From: Streptomyces sp. MMG1533
GTDB lineage: Bacteria > Actinomycetota > Actinomycetes > Streptomycetales > Streptomycetaceae
Reading direction: 5' to 3'
DNA: 64,000 bases
Assembly: GCF_001279775.1 (NCBI RefSeq)
Contig: NZ_LGDG01000145.1
Span: 1-64,000 of the forward strand
The position numbers and the translations under genes were made by a program. Positions 16,626 to 25,653 of this stretch are shown one piece after another (positions within the stretch are counted from its first letter, which is position 1; every line of letters starts with the position of its first letter). Below the pieces are notes generated by a model, which was not told the origin of the DNA, did not search any database, and saw only the letters and a list, made by a program, of their open reading frames with translations.

Positions 16626-17216
16626 ATGGCCAGCAATCCGGAGCGCCGGGCCGCGCTCGTGGACGCCGGGGTCGAAGTGCTCGCGCGCGAGGGGGCGCGC
16701 GGGCTGACGTTCCGCGCGGTGGACGGGGAGGCGGAGGTCCCGGTGGGTACGGCCTCCAACTACTTCACCGGCCGCGACGACCTGCTGCGGCAGATCGACG
16801 CCCGGCTGCACGAGCGGCTCGCGCCCGACCCCGAGGTGATGAGCGAACTGCTGAAGGGGCCGCGAGACCGCTCACTGGTCACCGCCTTCATGCACGACCT
16901 CATGGCCCGCGCGACCCGCGACCGCACCGGCTATCTCGCCCTCCTGGAGATGCGCCTCGAAGCCACCCGCCGCCCGGAACTGCTGGCCTCCTACACCAGG
17001 TCGGTGCGCGGCGACCTGGAGTACGGCATGGAGTTCCACCGGGACGCCGGGCTGCCCGGCGGCGACGAGACCGTCACCGTGCTCTACCTCGCGATGCTCG
17101 GGCTGATCCTGGAGCACCTGACCCTGCCGGGCGTCCTGGACGGCGTACTGCCCGGGGTGAGCGTGCCCAACGGACTGGTGGAGCGGATCGTGGCGACGGT
17201 GGCGCCGGAGGGGTAG
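16626..17216 (+). CDS. TetR-family regulator
   Basis: 196 residues. The N-terminal HTH reads LVDAGVEVLAREGARGLTFRAVDGEAEVPVGTASNYFTGRDDLL in shorter motifs ALVDAGVEVLAREGARGLTF and PVGTASNYFTGRDDLL, followed by a helical ligand-binding domain. It faces the DHFR-like reductase gene, and its start is bracketed by GATTCC/GGAATC half-sites. It likely represses itself and the reductase gene. Confidence 0.88.
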   Translation: MASNPERRAALVDAGVEVLAREGARGLTFRAVDGEAEVPVGTASNYFTGRDDLLRQIDARLHERLAPDPEVMSELLKGPRDRSLVTAFMHDLMARATRDRTGYLALLEMRLEATRRPELLASYTRSVRGDLEYGMEFHRDAGLPGGDETVTVLYLAMLGLILEHLTLPGVLDGVLPGVSVPNGLVERIVATVAPEG

Positions 17217-17261
17217 GCCGGCGACACCACGCCGGCAGGACGGATGTACCTCAGGCGTGGC

Positions 17262-17867
17262 TCAGCTGCGGGGCTCGCGCCACATCGGCCACATCCGCGG
17301 GCCTTCCGGCAGGTCGAGGGGGCGGCCGGTGAGCTCGAAGCCGAGGCGCTCGTAGAGCTTGCGGCTGCGGGAGTTGCTGGCCTCCAGGTAGGCGGGCAGG
17401 CCCTCACGGTCGCAGCGGTTGAGGACCGGGGCGATGAGCGCGGTGCCGAGGCCCGCGCCCTGGTGCTCGGGGGCCACGCCGATCATCCACAGGTAGGCGT
17501 GGGCGCGGCCCGAGGGGTGGATCTCCCCGGTGAGACGGCCGACGAGTTCGACGCGCTCGTTCTCCGGGTCGACGGCGGCGCGTACCCGGGCGAGGCCGTC
17601 GTCCTCGCCGGTGTCCTGGCCGTGGTCGTCCGCCTCCGGTACGGACAGCCACAGCGCGCAGGCCGTGCCGTCCTCGGTGACGTCGACGCGGCCCTCGGCG
17701 AGCACGATGTCGGTGAACGCGGCCATCAGCCTGTGGTGCGTCGCACGGCGGTACTCGTCACCAGGGAACACCCAGCGGCTGACCGGATCGTCCTGGAAGG
17801 CCGCGTCCAGCAGTCGGACGACCAGCTCACGGTCGCCCGCACTCGCCGTCCGGATCGCCACGCCCAT
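17262..17867 (-). CDS. GNAT-family N-acetyltransferase
   Basis: 201 residues. Acetyl-CoA-binding motif A is WMIGVAPEHQGAGLGTALIA (Q/R-x-x-G-x-G/A type), followed by ASNSRSRKLYERLGFEL. The acceptor is unknown. Convergent with the TetR gene; monocistronic. Confidence 0.88.
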   Translation of the reverse strand: MGVAIRTASAGDRELVVRLLDAAFQDDPVSRWVFPGDEYRRATHHRLMAAFTDIVLAEGRVDVTEDGTACALWLSVPEADDHGQDTGEDDGLARVRAAVDPENERVELVGRLTGEIHPSGRAHAYLWMIGVAPEHQGAGLGTALIAPVLNRCDREGLPAYLEASNSRSRKLYERLGFELTGRPLDLPEGPRMWPMWREPRS

Positions 17868-18060
17868 GTTCCGTCCCTTCGCGTCAACGGACCTTGATCG
17901 TACGGGCGTTGAGCCTATCGGCAGGGGTGAACGGGGCGTCGGCAGGGGCGAACCGGCGAGGCCCGCACACCGTGGGGATGTGCGGGACCCGCCCGACCGG
18001 AGCCGCCGACAGCCGCGCGGGGTCAGGACCGCACGGCCCCGGCGGCTCCGGGGTCTTGAT

Positions 18061-18152
18061 GACGGTGTCTCTACGACGGCGTCTCGGTGACCAGGTGTCT
18101 ACGACGGCGTCTCGATGACCAGGTCTCGACGACGGCGTCTCGATGACCGGGC
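18061..18152. repeat. 28-29 bp tandem repeat, 3 copies
   Basis: Units CTACGACGGCGTCTCG-GTGACCAGGTGT (with 1-2 changes) at about 18065, 18095 and 18123. On the minus strand they begin about 10 bp after the stop of the polyprenyl diphosphate synthase gene. The rest of 17868-18060 shows nothing recognisable. Confidence 0.85.
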
Positions 18153-18162
18153 GTCGATGGCT

Positions 18163-19251
18163 TCAGCTGCTGCGCCGCGTCACGAACTCCGCCAGTGCCA
18201 GCAGCCCGCCCGCCGCCACCGGGTCGGACACCGCGCGGGCCAACTCCTGCATGGCGCGGGCCATACGGTCGGCGGCCTGGACCTGCGCCCAGTCACGACC
18301 GCCCGCCCGCTCCACGGCGAGGACCGTCCGCTCCAGGTCCCCTTCCTCGTACGGAACGCCGTACAGCTCGGCCAGTTCGCCGGCCGCCGGCGTGCCGGAG
18401 GTGAGCGCGGCGACCACCGGCAGCGACTTCTTGCGGGCGACGAGGTCCGCGCCGGCCGGCTTGCCGGTGCTGCCGGGGTCGCCCCATATGCCGATCACGT
18501 CGTCGATGAGCTGGAAGGCGAGCCCGGCCTCACGGCCGAACGCGTCCAGCGCCTCGACATCCTCCTCGGGTGCCCCCGCGTACAACGCGCCCAGCGCACA
18601 GGCACATCCGAGCAGCGCGCCCGTCTTGGCCTCGGCCATGGCGAGCGTCTCGTCGAGGGTGACCTCGCCCGGGCGGCGCAGCTCCAGGGCCGTGTCCGCG
18701 TGCTGGCCGGCACACAGCTCGACGACACAGTCCGCGAGCCGGGCGGCGGCCCGCGCGGACGCCGGATGCGGATCCTCGGCGAGCAGCCGCAGGGCGAGCG
18801 CCTGAAGGGCGTCCCCGGCGAGGATCGCGTCGGCGTCGCCGAACACGGTCCATGCGGTGGGTCGGTGGCGCCGGGTGGTGTCCCGGTCCATCACGTCGTC
18901 GTGCAGCAGCGTGAAGTTGTGGACCAGTTCCACCGCCGCGGCCGCCCGTACGGCCGCTGTGCGCGCTCCCGGTCCGCCGAGTGCGGCGGCCGCGGTGAGG
19001 ACGAGCGCGGGGCGTATCGCCTTGCCCGCGTTGCCCGCCGCCGGGGTACCGTCCGCGTGCTGCCAGCCGAAGTGGTAGAGCGCGATGCGGCGCATGGAGT
19101 CGGGCAGCGACTCGAGGGCGGAGCGCAGCTCGGGGTGGACCGAGGTCCGGGCCCGCTCCAGGATCACCCCCGCCTCGTGCCCGTCGAGCGGATGCGTCCC
19201 GGTGGGGTGCGGGCCGGCGCTCTGCTTCGTCTCCGTCATGAACTCGGCCAT
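18163..19251 (-). CDS. Polyprenyl diphosphate synthase, predicted encapsulin cargo
   Basis: 362 residues from the ATG at 19251, which has a GAGGGAG site. A GTG at 19368 overlapping the shell-gene stop would add 39 residues but has no spaced ribosome site. Family motifs are GKAIRPALVL, first Asp-rich motif LLHDDVMDRDTTRR, and second Asp-rich region FQLIDDVIGIWGD, where the last Asp of DDxxD is Gly as in many actinobacterial GGPP-type enzymes. It chain-elongates isoprenyl diphosphates. The first ~25 residues are disordered, Pro/Gly/Thr-rich, as expected of family 2 cargo-loading tails. It lies just downstream of the encapsulin shell gene. Confidence 0.88.
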   Translation of the reverse strand: MAEFMTETKQSAGPHPTGTHPLDGHEAGVILERARTSVHPELRSALESLPDSMRRIALYHFGWQHADGTPAAGNAGKAIRPALVLTAAAALGGPGARTAAVRAAAAVELVHNFTLLHDDVMDRDTTRRHRPTAWTVFGDADAILAGDALQALALRLLAEDPHPASARAAARLADCVVELCAGQHADTALELRRPGEVTLDETLAMAEAKTGALLGCACALGALYAGAPEEDVEALDAFGREAGLAFQLIDDVIGIWGDPGSTGKPAGADLVARKKSLPVVAALTSGTPAAGELAELYGVPYEEGDLERTVLAVERAGGRDWAQVQAADRMARAMQELARAVSDPVAAGGLLALAEFVTRRSS

Positions 19252-19364
19252 GGGGTCTCCCTCGGAGAGTCCGCGGACGGTTGCGCTTCCGCTGTGGCTG
19301 GGCGCATACGACCGGGGTGTACCCGCCCCGAAGGGCGGGGACACGGCTTCCGGGTGCGGGGACG

Positions 19365-20771
19365 TCACCTCCAGCGACCGATCTCGACGTTCTCCAGGAC
19401 GCCGAGCGCGTCCGGCACGAGGACGGCGGCCGAGTAGTAGGCCGTCACCAGGTACTTGATGATCGCCTGCTCATTGATGCCCATGAAGCGCACGGACAGG
19501 CTCGGCTCGATCTCGTCCGGGATGCCGGCCTGCTGAAGTCCGATGACACCCTGTTCGGCCTCGCCGGTACGCATGGCGATGATCGAGGTCGTACGGGCCT
19601 CGGTGACCGGGATCTTGTTGCATGGGTAGATCGGCACCCCGCGCCAGGTGGGGATCCGGTTGCCGGCCACCTCGATGGTCTCCGGGACCAGCCCGCGCTT
19701 GTTGAGCTCACGCCCGATCGCGGAGATCGCGCGCGGGTGGGCGAGCAGCAGCTTGGTGCCGCGCCGCCTGCTGAGCAGCTCGTCCAGGTCGTCGGGGCTG
19801 GGCGCGCCGTCGTGCGGCTGGATCCGCTGGTCGTACTCGCAGTTGTGCAGCAGTCCGAACTCGCGGTTGTTGACGAGCTCGTGCTCCTGGCGTTCCTTCA
19901 ACGCCTCCACCGTCAGCCGGATCTGCTGCTCGGTCTGGTTCATCGGCTGGTTGTAGAGGTCCGCCACCCGGGAGTGGATGCGCAGCACGGTCTGGGCGAT
20001 GCTCAGTTCGTACTCGCGGGGCCTGGCCTCGTAGTCGACGAAGGTGTGCGGGATGTCCGGCTCGCCGTCATGGCCGGCCGCGAGGTCGATCTCCTTCTCG
20101 CCGAACTTGTTGGTGCGCTGGGAGGGGATCGCGCGCAGTTCCTGGAGATGCCCGCCCAGGGAGTCGGAGCGCTCCGCGACCTGCTCGACGTCCTGGCGGG
20201 GCAGCACGAGCACCGTGCAGGCGGTGACCGCGCGGGCCGTGTACTCCCAGATGGCGTCCGGGTCGAGGAGCGCCTGGTCGCCGAAGTAGGCGCCGTCGGC
20301 GAGGACTCCGAGGACCGCGTCGTCACCGTACGGACCGGTGCCGACCTTCTCCGCCCTGCCGTGTGCCAGCAGGAAGACCTCGTCGGTCGGGCTGCCGAAC
20401 TCCGCGATCACGTCCCCCGGGTTGAACTCGCGTTGCTCGCAGCGCCGGGCGAGCTCGGTGAGCACGTCCTCGTCCTCGTAGGACCGCAGCGCGGGGAGTT
20501 CACGCAACTCGTCGGGGATCACCTCGACGCGGTCGCCGGTCTTCACGAAGGTGACCCGGCCGTCACCCACGGCGTACGTGAGCCGTCGGTTCACCCGGTA
20601 CGTGCCGCCCTGCACATTCACCCAGGGCAGCGTGCGCAGCAGCCAGCGGGAGCTGATCTCCTGCATCTGGGGTGCGGACTTGGTGGTGGTGGCCAGGTTC
20701 CGCGCGGCCGCCGTGCCGAGGCTCTGCTGCGGCCTGTCCTGCTCGGTGCGGATCTCTTCGCCTACCGACAT
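19365..20771 (-). CDS. Family 2B encapsulin-like shell protein with cyclic-nucleotide-binding-like domain
   Basis: 468 residues from ATG with a GGGAGGG site. N-terminal arm ([28 protein letters not shown] in parts [12 protein letters not shown] and [10 protein letters not shown]) and C-terminal half ([65 protein letters not shown]) match the SrpI/family 2 HK97-fold shell. Residues ~93-215 are an inserted CRP-like beta roll ([29 protein letters not shown]). Established knowledge: 2B shells accompany prenyl transferases and terpene cyclases such as 2-MIB synthase. Here the next gene is a polyprenyl diphosphate synthase, so a cargo pair is likely. Confidence 0.85.
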   Translation of the reverse strand: MSVGEEIRTEQDRPQQSLGTAAARNLATTTKSAPQMQEISSRWLLRTLPWVNVQGGTYRVNRRLTYAVGDGRVTFVKTGDRVEVIPDELRELPALRSYEDEDVLTELARRCEQREFNPGDVIAEFGSPTDEVFLLAHGRAEKVGTGPYGDDAVLGVLADGAYFGDQALLDPDAIWEYTARAVTACTVLVLPRQDVEQVAERSDSLGGHLQELRAIPSQRTNKFGEKEIDLAAGHDGEPDIPHTFVDYEARPREYELSIAQTVLRIHSRVADLYNQPMNQTEQQIRLTVEALKERQEHELVNNREFGLLHNCEYDQRIQPHDGAPSPDDLDELLSRRRGTKLLLAHPRAISAIGRELNKRGLVPETIEVAGNRIPTWRGVPIYPCNKIPVTEARTTSIIAMRTGEAEQGVIGLQQAGIPDEIEPSLSVRFMGINEQAIIKYLVTAYYSAAVLVPDALGVLENVEIGRWR

Positions 20772-21083
20772 AAGGAATTGCCCTCCCGGTTTGCACGGTG
20801 CTCATCTGCGCCGCGCATCGATCTGCATGCAGAAGCCTTCCATCACGGACCGTGCCGGTGCTATTACACGAAAGAGCGGGAATGGATCACCATCCGCCTG
20901 GGCACACAGGGGAATCCTGTCCAGCCCGGCCTCCGCTTCGACTGTTCCGGGAGCGGAAGGAGGCTGTCCGGATCGGCTCGCACGCCGTGCGAACGAGTAG
21001 TCCGGATCCTCCGCTTCCGGTACAAGCAAACGGTACGAGACGGCCGCGCACGGCGGTCGGCGCGCAGCGCGAAGGAGGCGGCC
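20772..21083. other. Divergent promoter region, no gene seen
   Basis: About 310 bp between the shell gene and the divergent amidase gene. Only short, poorly biased frames occur. It should contain the promoter of the encapsulin operon. I could not assign -10 or -35 boxes. Confidence 0.5.
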
Positions 21084-21674
21084 ATGGCCTCACCCATGTC
21101 CGCGGGCGGTTTCCTGGCCGGACTGAGGGCGGAGGGGCTCACCGTCGTCGAGGTCGGCGACTGGGAGCACCACAACCGCAACCACAAGGGCCCGTGGGGC
21201 CCCGTCCACGGCGTCATGATCCACCACACCGTGACCAAGGGCAGTGCGCGGACGGTGCAGCTCTGCCGGGACGGCTACGAGGACCTCCCGGGCCCGCTGT
21301 GCCACGGCGTGATCACCAAGAACGGCACCGTCCACCTCGTCGGCTACGGCCGCGCCAACCACGCCGGGCTCGGCGACGACGACGTCCTGCGCGCGGTGAT
21401 CGCCGAGAAGGCACTCCCCCACGACAACGAGGCCAACACCGACGGCAACCGCCACTTCTACGGCTTCGAGTGCGAGAACCTCGGCGACGGCCAGGACCCC
21501 TGGCCCGAGGTCCAGCTGGACGCGATCGAAAGAGCGGCCGCCGCGATCTGCCGCCACCACGGCTGGACGGAGCGATCGGTCATCGGCCACCTGGAGTGGC
21601 AGCCGGGGAAGGTGGATCCGCGGGGCTTCACGATGGCGTCGATGCGGCAGCGGATCCGGGACCGCCTGAAGTGA
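21084..21674 (+). CDS. N-acetylmuramoyl-L-alanine amidase (amidase_2 / PGRP type)
   Basis: 196 residues; ATG 21084 after GAAGGAGG. Zinc ligands are recognisable as the His pair in GVMIHHTVT and the later HLEWQPGKVDPRGF, with Tyr/His in CHGVITKNGTVHLVGYGRANHAG. No signal peptide is visible, so export is uncertain. It would cleave the MurNAc-L-Ala bond of peptidoglycan or recycle muropeptides. The tail closely resembles phage-type amidases found as orphan chromosomal genes. Confidence 0.87.
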   Translation: MASPMSAGGFLAGLRAEGLTVVEVGDWEHHNRNHKGPWGPVHGVMIHHTVTKGSARTVQLCRDGYEDLPGPLCHGVITKNGTVHLVGYGRANHAGLGDDDVLRAVIAEKALPHDNEANTDGNRHFYGFECENLGDGQDPWPEVQLDAIERAAAAICRHHGWTERSVIGHLEWQPGKVDPRGFTMASMRQRIRDRLK

Positions 21675-21723
21675 CCGTGCCCTGACGTGACGGCCGGCGT
21701 CGACGGGTGGTGACAATGGTGCC

Positions 21724-22635
21724 GTGACCAGCCCCGACGCCTCCGACCTCGCCGCTCTCCGCCCCCGGCTTCCGTCGCCGTTGCAGGAGGTCACCGACGA
21801 CCGCTTCGCCCGCCGGGGCGTCCGTCTGCTCCTCAAGCGCGACGACCTGATCCACCCGGAACTCATCGGCAACAAGTGGCGCAAACTCGCCCCCAACCTC
21901 ACCGCCGCGGCCGGCCGCACGGTCGTCACCTTCGGCGGCGCGTACTCCAACCACCTACGCGCCACGGCTGCGGCGGGCCACCTCCTCGGCCTGCCCACGA
22001 TCGGCATCGTCCGGGGCCAGGAACTCGCCGACCGACCGCTCAATCCGTCACTGGCGCGATGCGTCACCGACGGCATGCGCCTGCATTTCGTCGACAGGGC
22101 GACATATCGGCGTAAGGGCGAGGCGGAGATCCTGACGGGGCTGCTGCGGCGGGCCGACGCCGAGGAGGCGTACGTCGTCCCGGAAGGTGGCAGCAATGTC
22201 CCTGCCGTACGAGGGTGTCGGGCGCTCGGCGAGGAGTTGCGCGGGCAGGCCGACATCGTGGCGATCGCCTGCGGTACGGGAGGGACGCTGGCCGGACTGG
22301 CCGCGGGGCTGGGGCCCGGGCAGCGGGCGTCGGGGGTCCCTGTACTGAAAGGCGGCTTCCTGACGGCCGACATAGAGGGGCTGCAGGAGCGGGCCTTCGG
22401 TGGGCGGCGCGGCGACTGGGCCCTCGACGAGCGTTTCCATTTCGGGGGTTACGGCCGTACGACCTCTGACCTCGATGCCTTCGCCGATGAGTTCGAGGAG
22501 CGGCACGGGGTGGCGGTCGAGCGTCTCTATGTCGCCAAGTTGCTGTATGGCCTTGTCGTGATGGTGGAGGAAGGGACGTTCGAGAAGGGGGCCACGGTGG
22601 TCGCGGTGGTGACCGGGGCCCCTTTTGCCCAGTGA
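21724..22635 (+). CDS. ACC deaminase / D-cysteine desulfhydrase family PLP enzyme
   Basis: 303 residues from GTG. The PLP Lys lies in LIGNKWRKLAPNL, substrate motif FGGAYSNHLRATAAAG follows, and the phosphate-binding loop is AIACGTGGTLAGLAAGL. These define fold-type II enzymes that cleave ACC or D-cysteine to ammonia and a 2-oxo acid. The exact substrate cannot be fixed by eye. The stop codon is immediately adjacent (0 bp) to the stop of the convergent TIR gene, leaving no room for a separate terminator. Confidence 0.85.
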   Translation: MTSPDASDLAALRPRLPSPLQEVTDDRFARRGVRLLLKRDDLIHPELIGNKWRKLAPNLTAAAGRTVVTFGGAYSNHLRATAAAGHLLGLPTIGIVRGQELADRPLNPSLARCVTDGMRLHFVDRATYRRKGEAEILTGLLRRADAEEAYVVPEGGSNVPAVRGCRALGEELRGQADIVAIACGTGGTLAGLAAGLGPGQRASGVPVLKGGFLTADIEGLQERAFGGRRGDWALDERFHFGGYGRTTSDLDAFADEFEERHGVAVERLYVAKLLYGLVVMVEEGTFEKGATVVAVVTGAPFAQ

Positions 22636-25548
22636 CTAACGGGACTTGCGGTTGAAACGGCGCTTGGGCGGCTTCTTGGCCAGCAGTTGCTGCGCTTTGA
22701 ACTTCTTTCCCATCGCCGTGTACACCTCGGCGAGGCTCTGCGTGGTGGACCGGGTGTCGGGGTGGTCGACCCCGAAGATACGAAGCTGACGTGCCCGGGT
22801 GTCCTCGAGCAGTCGTGCCGCCTCCCTGTGGTTGCGCAGGCCGAGCAGCGTGATGGCGAGGTTCCTGGTGGACCTGAGCGTGGCGGGGTGATCATCACCG
22901 AGAAGGCGGCGACAACGAGCCAGCCCGTCCTCCTCCATGACATGGGCTTGCGCGTACTGGCCCTCCTCCCGCAGGGCAGCGGCCAGGTGGGACACGGAAC
23001 CGATGGTGCCGGGGTGATCGTCGCCGAGGAGACGGCGACGACGGGCCAGGGTGTCCTCGTGGAGGCGACGAGCCTCGTCCCCCTCACCCAGCGCGTACAG
23101 GGTGCTGGCAAGGTTGTGAGCAGACGTGAGGGTGTCAGGGTGATCGTCGCCGAGAAGACGGCGACGACGGGCCAGGGTGTCCTCGTGAAGGCGACGGGCC
23201 TCTTCGAACTCATTCAGCGCGTACAGAGTACTGGCGAGTCTGTTGGCAGCCGTCAGAGTGGTGAAGTCGTCGTCACCGAGCGCGGTCCGGCAACGGGTCA
23301 CGACGTCACGGAGCCTGTGCCGAGCTTCCGACAGACGGCCGAGTTCGGCCAGGGAGCCGGCGAGATTGCCTGCGGAATGGAGGGTGTCGGGGTGATCCTC
23401 CCCGAGGACACGACGACGACGATCGAGCGTGTCCTCGGCCATCCGGAGAGCCTCCGCAAATCTGCCCATCGCGTGGAGGGAGGCCGCCAGATTGCTGGCG
23501 GACTGCAGGGTGTCGGGATGATCCTCGCCGAGGAGACGGCGACGACGGCCGAACGTGTCCTCGTCCATCCGGTGGGACTCCGCGTACTCGCCGAGCCCGC
23601 CGAGAATCGCCCCGAGGTCGTTGGCGGACTTCAGGGTGTCGGGGTGATCGTCGCCGAGAGTGCGCCGACGACGGGAGAACGCATCCTCGATGATGGGCCG
23701 GGCCCCCCGGAGGTCCCCGATGTCCGTCGTCGCATGGCCGAGGTACTGCGTGCACGTGAGGACGTCCGGATCGTCGGGCCCCGTCTGAGAGGTCCACGCC
23801 GTCCGTAGATCGGCGGCAAGCTCGGCACTGGACCGCGGCTGACCGCTGCGGATCAGGAAGTGGACCGCGTCAAGGAGCGTCGCCCGCAGCTCGGTGCGCT
23901 TCCTGACATCGATGTGCTGTGCCGTGAGATGGGAGGTCAGCGTTGCCCAGACGGGCCAGCTGACCGGCGACTGCGGGTCGCCGGGCGTGACGGCGGCCAG
24001 GACGGCCGCGGCGTCGTCGTGGATCGCCTGCCTCTGCGCGGGGTCGACGTGATCGCGGAGCACTGCCTGGGTCAGCCGGTGGATCTGCAGCGACTCGCCG
24101 TCGATGCGGGCGAGCCCGTAGCGGCGCAGGGGCTCGAGTGCGGCCTGCGACCACATCAGGTCGTGGGGGTCACCCGGAATCGTGGACAGGCGAGGGCGCG
24201 CCTTCTCCAGCCATTCGGTGGGGATCGGTTCGGGGCCCAGGAACGCGGCCAGCCGGAGCAGCGCCGCCGAGTCGGGGTGCTCGTCGTCCAGACGCGCCGC
24301 GGCGATGCTGACCGCGGCTTCCAGCGACGCCGTGTACCCGGGCGCCTCCCCCTCCCGCAGAATCCGTCCCGTGCTCTCGGTCAGCAGCCGCCGGTACCGG
24401 TCGACGGTCATGCCGTTCTCGATCACGCCCGCGGCCTGGGCGAGGGCCAGCGGAAGGTCCCCGAGGTCCTTGGCCAGGAGCTCCGTCTGCTCCTCGGCGA
24501 TGCCCTGGATACGACTCCGGAGGTACGCCAGCGAGTCCGCGCGCGTGAACACGTCCAGGGCGGTCGGCTGGGCGAGCCTGCGCCAGTTGGGGTTGCGCGA
24601 GGTGATGAGGACATGCCCCGGGCCCTCCGGCAGCCACGGCTCGATCTGGTCCGGGTCCTCCGCGTTGTCGAAGATGATCAGCCACCGGGACCGCTTGCGC
24701 AGATGCTGCAACAGCGTACGGGCGTTGTGCTCGGCACCTGCCTCCGCGACCGCGATGCCGGCCCGGTCGGCCAACTCCGTGTAGTGAACCGGAATCTGGT
24801 CGCTCTGTTCCGCGTCGATCCACCACACCAGGTCGTACTGGTCGGCGAACCGGTGCGCGTACTCCAGAGCGATCTGGGTCTTGCCGCAGCCGCCCATCCC
24901 GTGCAGCGCGTACACGGCGGAGTGCCGCCCTCTGAGCAGCCCCTCCCGGAGTTGCACGATCTCGGCCTCCCGGCCGGAGAAATCACGGTTCGCGGGGCCC
25001 ACGTGCCACACCTCGGGCCGCTCGGTGCTCCCGGGCAGCCGGGGCTTCGGCCCCTCGGGCACCACGGGCTCGTCCGACGCTCCGTGCTCGTCCGGCACCG
25101 CGGGGGCGGCCCCCGGGTACGCCGGCGGATCGCTCGGCCTCCTCCCGCCGTTCACCGCCTCCAGCAACGCGGCGACGGCAGCCGTCTCCTCCAGCCCGTG
25201 CAGATCCTTGCGGATCCTCGGGGCGAGCAGCGGTGGGATCTCGGCGCCGGTGACGGGTTCGACGGTCAGCGGAATGATCCGGTCCCGTCCGGCGACCGCC
25301 GCGGACCACTCCTCCTGCGTCCAACGCCCTTCCTCGAAATACGCCTTGGAGAACAGCGTCACTACGGCGTCGGCCTGTTCCAGCGCCTGGTCCATGCGCT
25401 GGACGAAGTCGTCCCCCGTCCGCCAGTCCCACACGTCGAGGGTGACCCGGTGGCCGCTCCGTTCCAGATGCCATCCGACCCATTCCGCCCAGGGGCGGTC
25501 CACACCCGCGTAACTGATGAAGAACTGCTGTGTGGTGTCGGTCACCAA
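22636..25548 (-). CDS. TIR-NB-ARC-TPR protein (NLR-like STAND ATPase)
   Basis: 970 residues. Residues ~8-140 are a TIR domain (FFISYAGVDRPWAEWVG, TLFSKAYFEEGRWTQEEWS, where the Glu of WTQEEW fits the NADase catalytic position). Residues ~185-450 are NB-ARC: SGREAEIVQLREG, Walker A GMGGCGKTQIALEYA, Walker B WLIIFDNAED, GDLPLALAQAAGVI. Residues ~590-955 hold nine ~42-residue TPRs of kinesin-light-chain type (LGDDHPDTL...LAxxL...GExxEAxRL). The tail is basic (RRFNRKSR). The layout matches bacterial NLR-like immune or signalling proteins; related NB-ARC-TPR proteins also occur in FxSxx-COOH systems. Likely single-gene unit. Confidence 0.9.
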   Translation of the reverse strand: MVTDTTQQFFISYAGVDRPWAEWVGWHLERSGHRVTLDVWDWRTGDDFVQRMDQALEQADAVVTLFSKAYFEEGRWTQEEWSAAVAGRDRIIPLTVEPVTGAEIPPLLAPRIRKDLHGLEETAAVAALLEAVNGGRRPSDPPAYPGAAPAVPDEHGASDEPVVPEGPKPRLPGSTERPEVWHVGPANRDFSGREAEIVQLREGLLRGRHSAVYALHGMGGCGKTQIALEYAHRFADQYDLVWWIDAEQSDQIPVHYTELADRAGIAVAEAGAEHNARTLLQHLRKRSRWLIIFDNAEDPDQIEPWLPEGPGHVLITSRNPNWRRLAQPTALDVFTRADSLAYLRSRIQGIAEEQTELLAKDLGDLPLALAQAAGVIENGMTVDRYRRLLTESTGRILREGEAPGYTASLEAAVSIAAARLDDEHPDSAALLRLAAFLGPEPIPTEWLEKARPRLSTIPGDPHDLMWSQAALEPLRRYGLARIDGESLQIHRLTQAVLRDHVDPAQRQAIHDDAAAVLAAVTPGDPQSPVSWPVWATLTSHLTAQHIDVRKRTELRATLLDAVHFLIRSGQPRSSAELAADLRTAWTSQTGPDDPDVLTCTQYLGHATTDIGDLRGARPIIEDAFSRRRRTLGDDHPDTLKSANDLGAILGGLGEYAESHRMDEDTFGRRRRLLGEDHPDTLQSASNLAASLHAMGRFAEALRMAEDTLDRRRRVLGEDHPDTLHSAGNLAGSLAELGRLSEARHRLRDVVTRCRTALGDDDFTTLTAANRLASTLYALNEFEEARRLHEDTLARRRRLLGDDHPDTLTSAHNLASTLYALGEGDEARRLHEDTLARRRRLLGDDHPGTIGSVSHLAAALREEGQYAQAHVMEEDGLARCRRLLGDDHPATLRSTRNLAITLLGLRNHREAARLLEDTRARQLRIFGVDHPDTRSTTQSLAEVYTAMGKKFKAQQLLAKKPPKRRFNRKSR

Positions 25549-25653
25549 GTCCCCCGAGTCACCCCGTCCCGATCCTGTCCCGGCAATGATCCCCCGTCAG
25601 GAGCCGGTGGGGACAGGGAAATGCGCACCTGTCTCACGACCGCTCACGACGGC

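Noticed and set aside
23000..23700. Regularly spaced repeats that could suggest a CRISPR array
   Set aside because: They are in-frame 126-bp TPR coding repeats with no constant repeat/variable spacer pattern.
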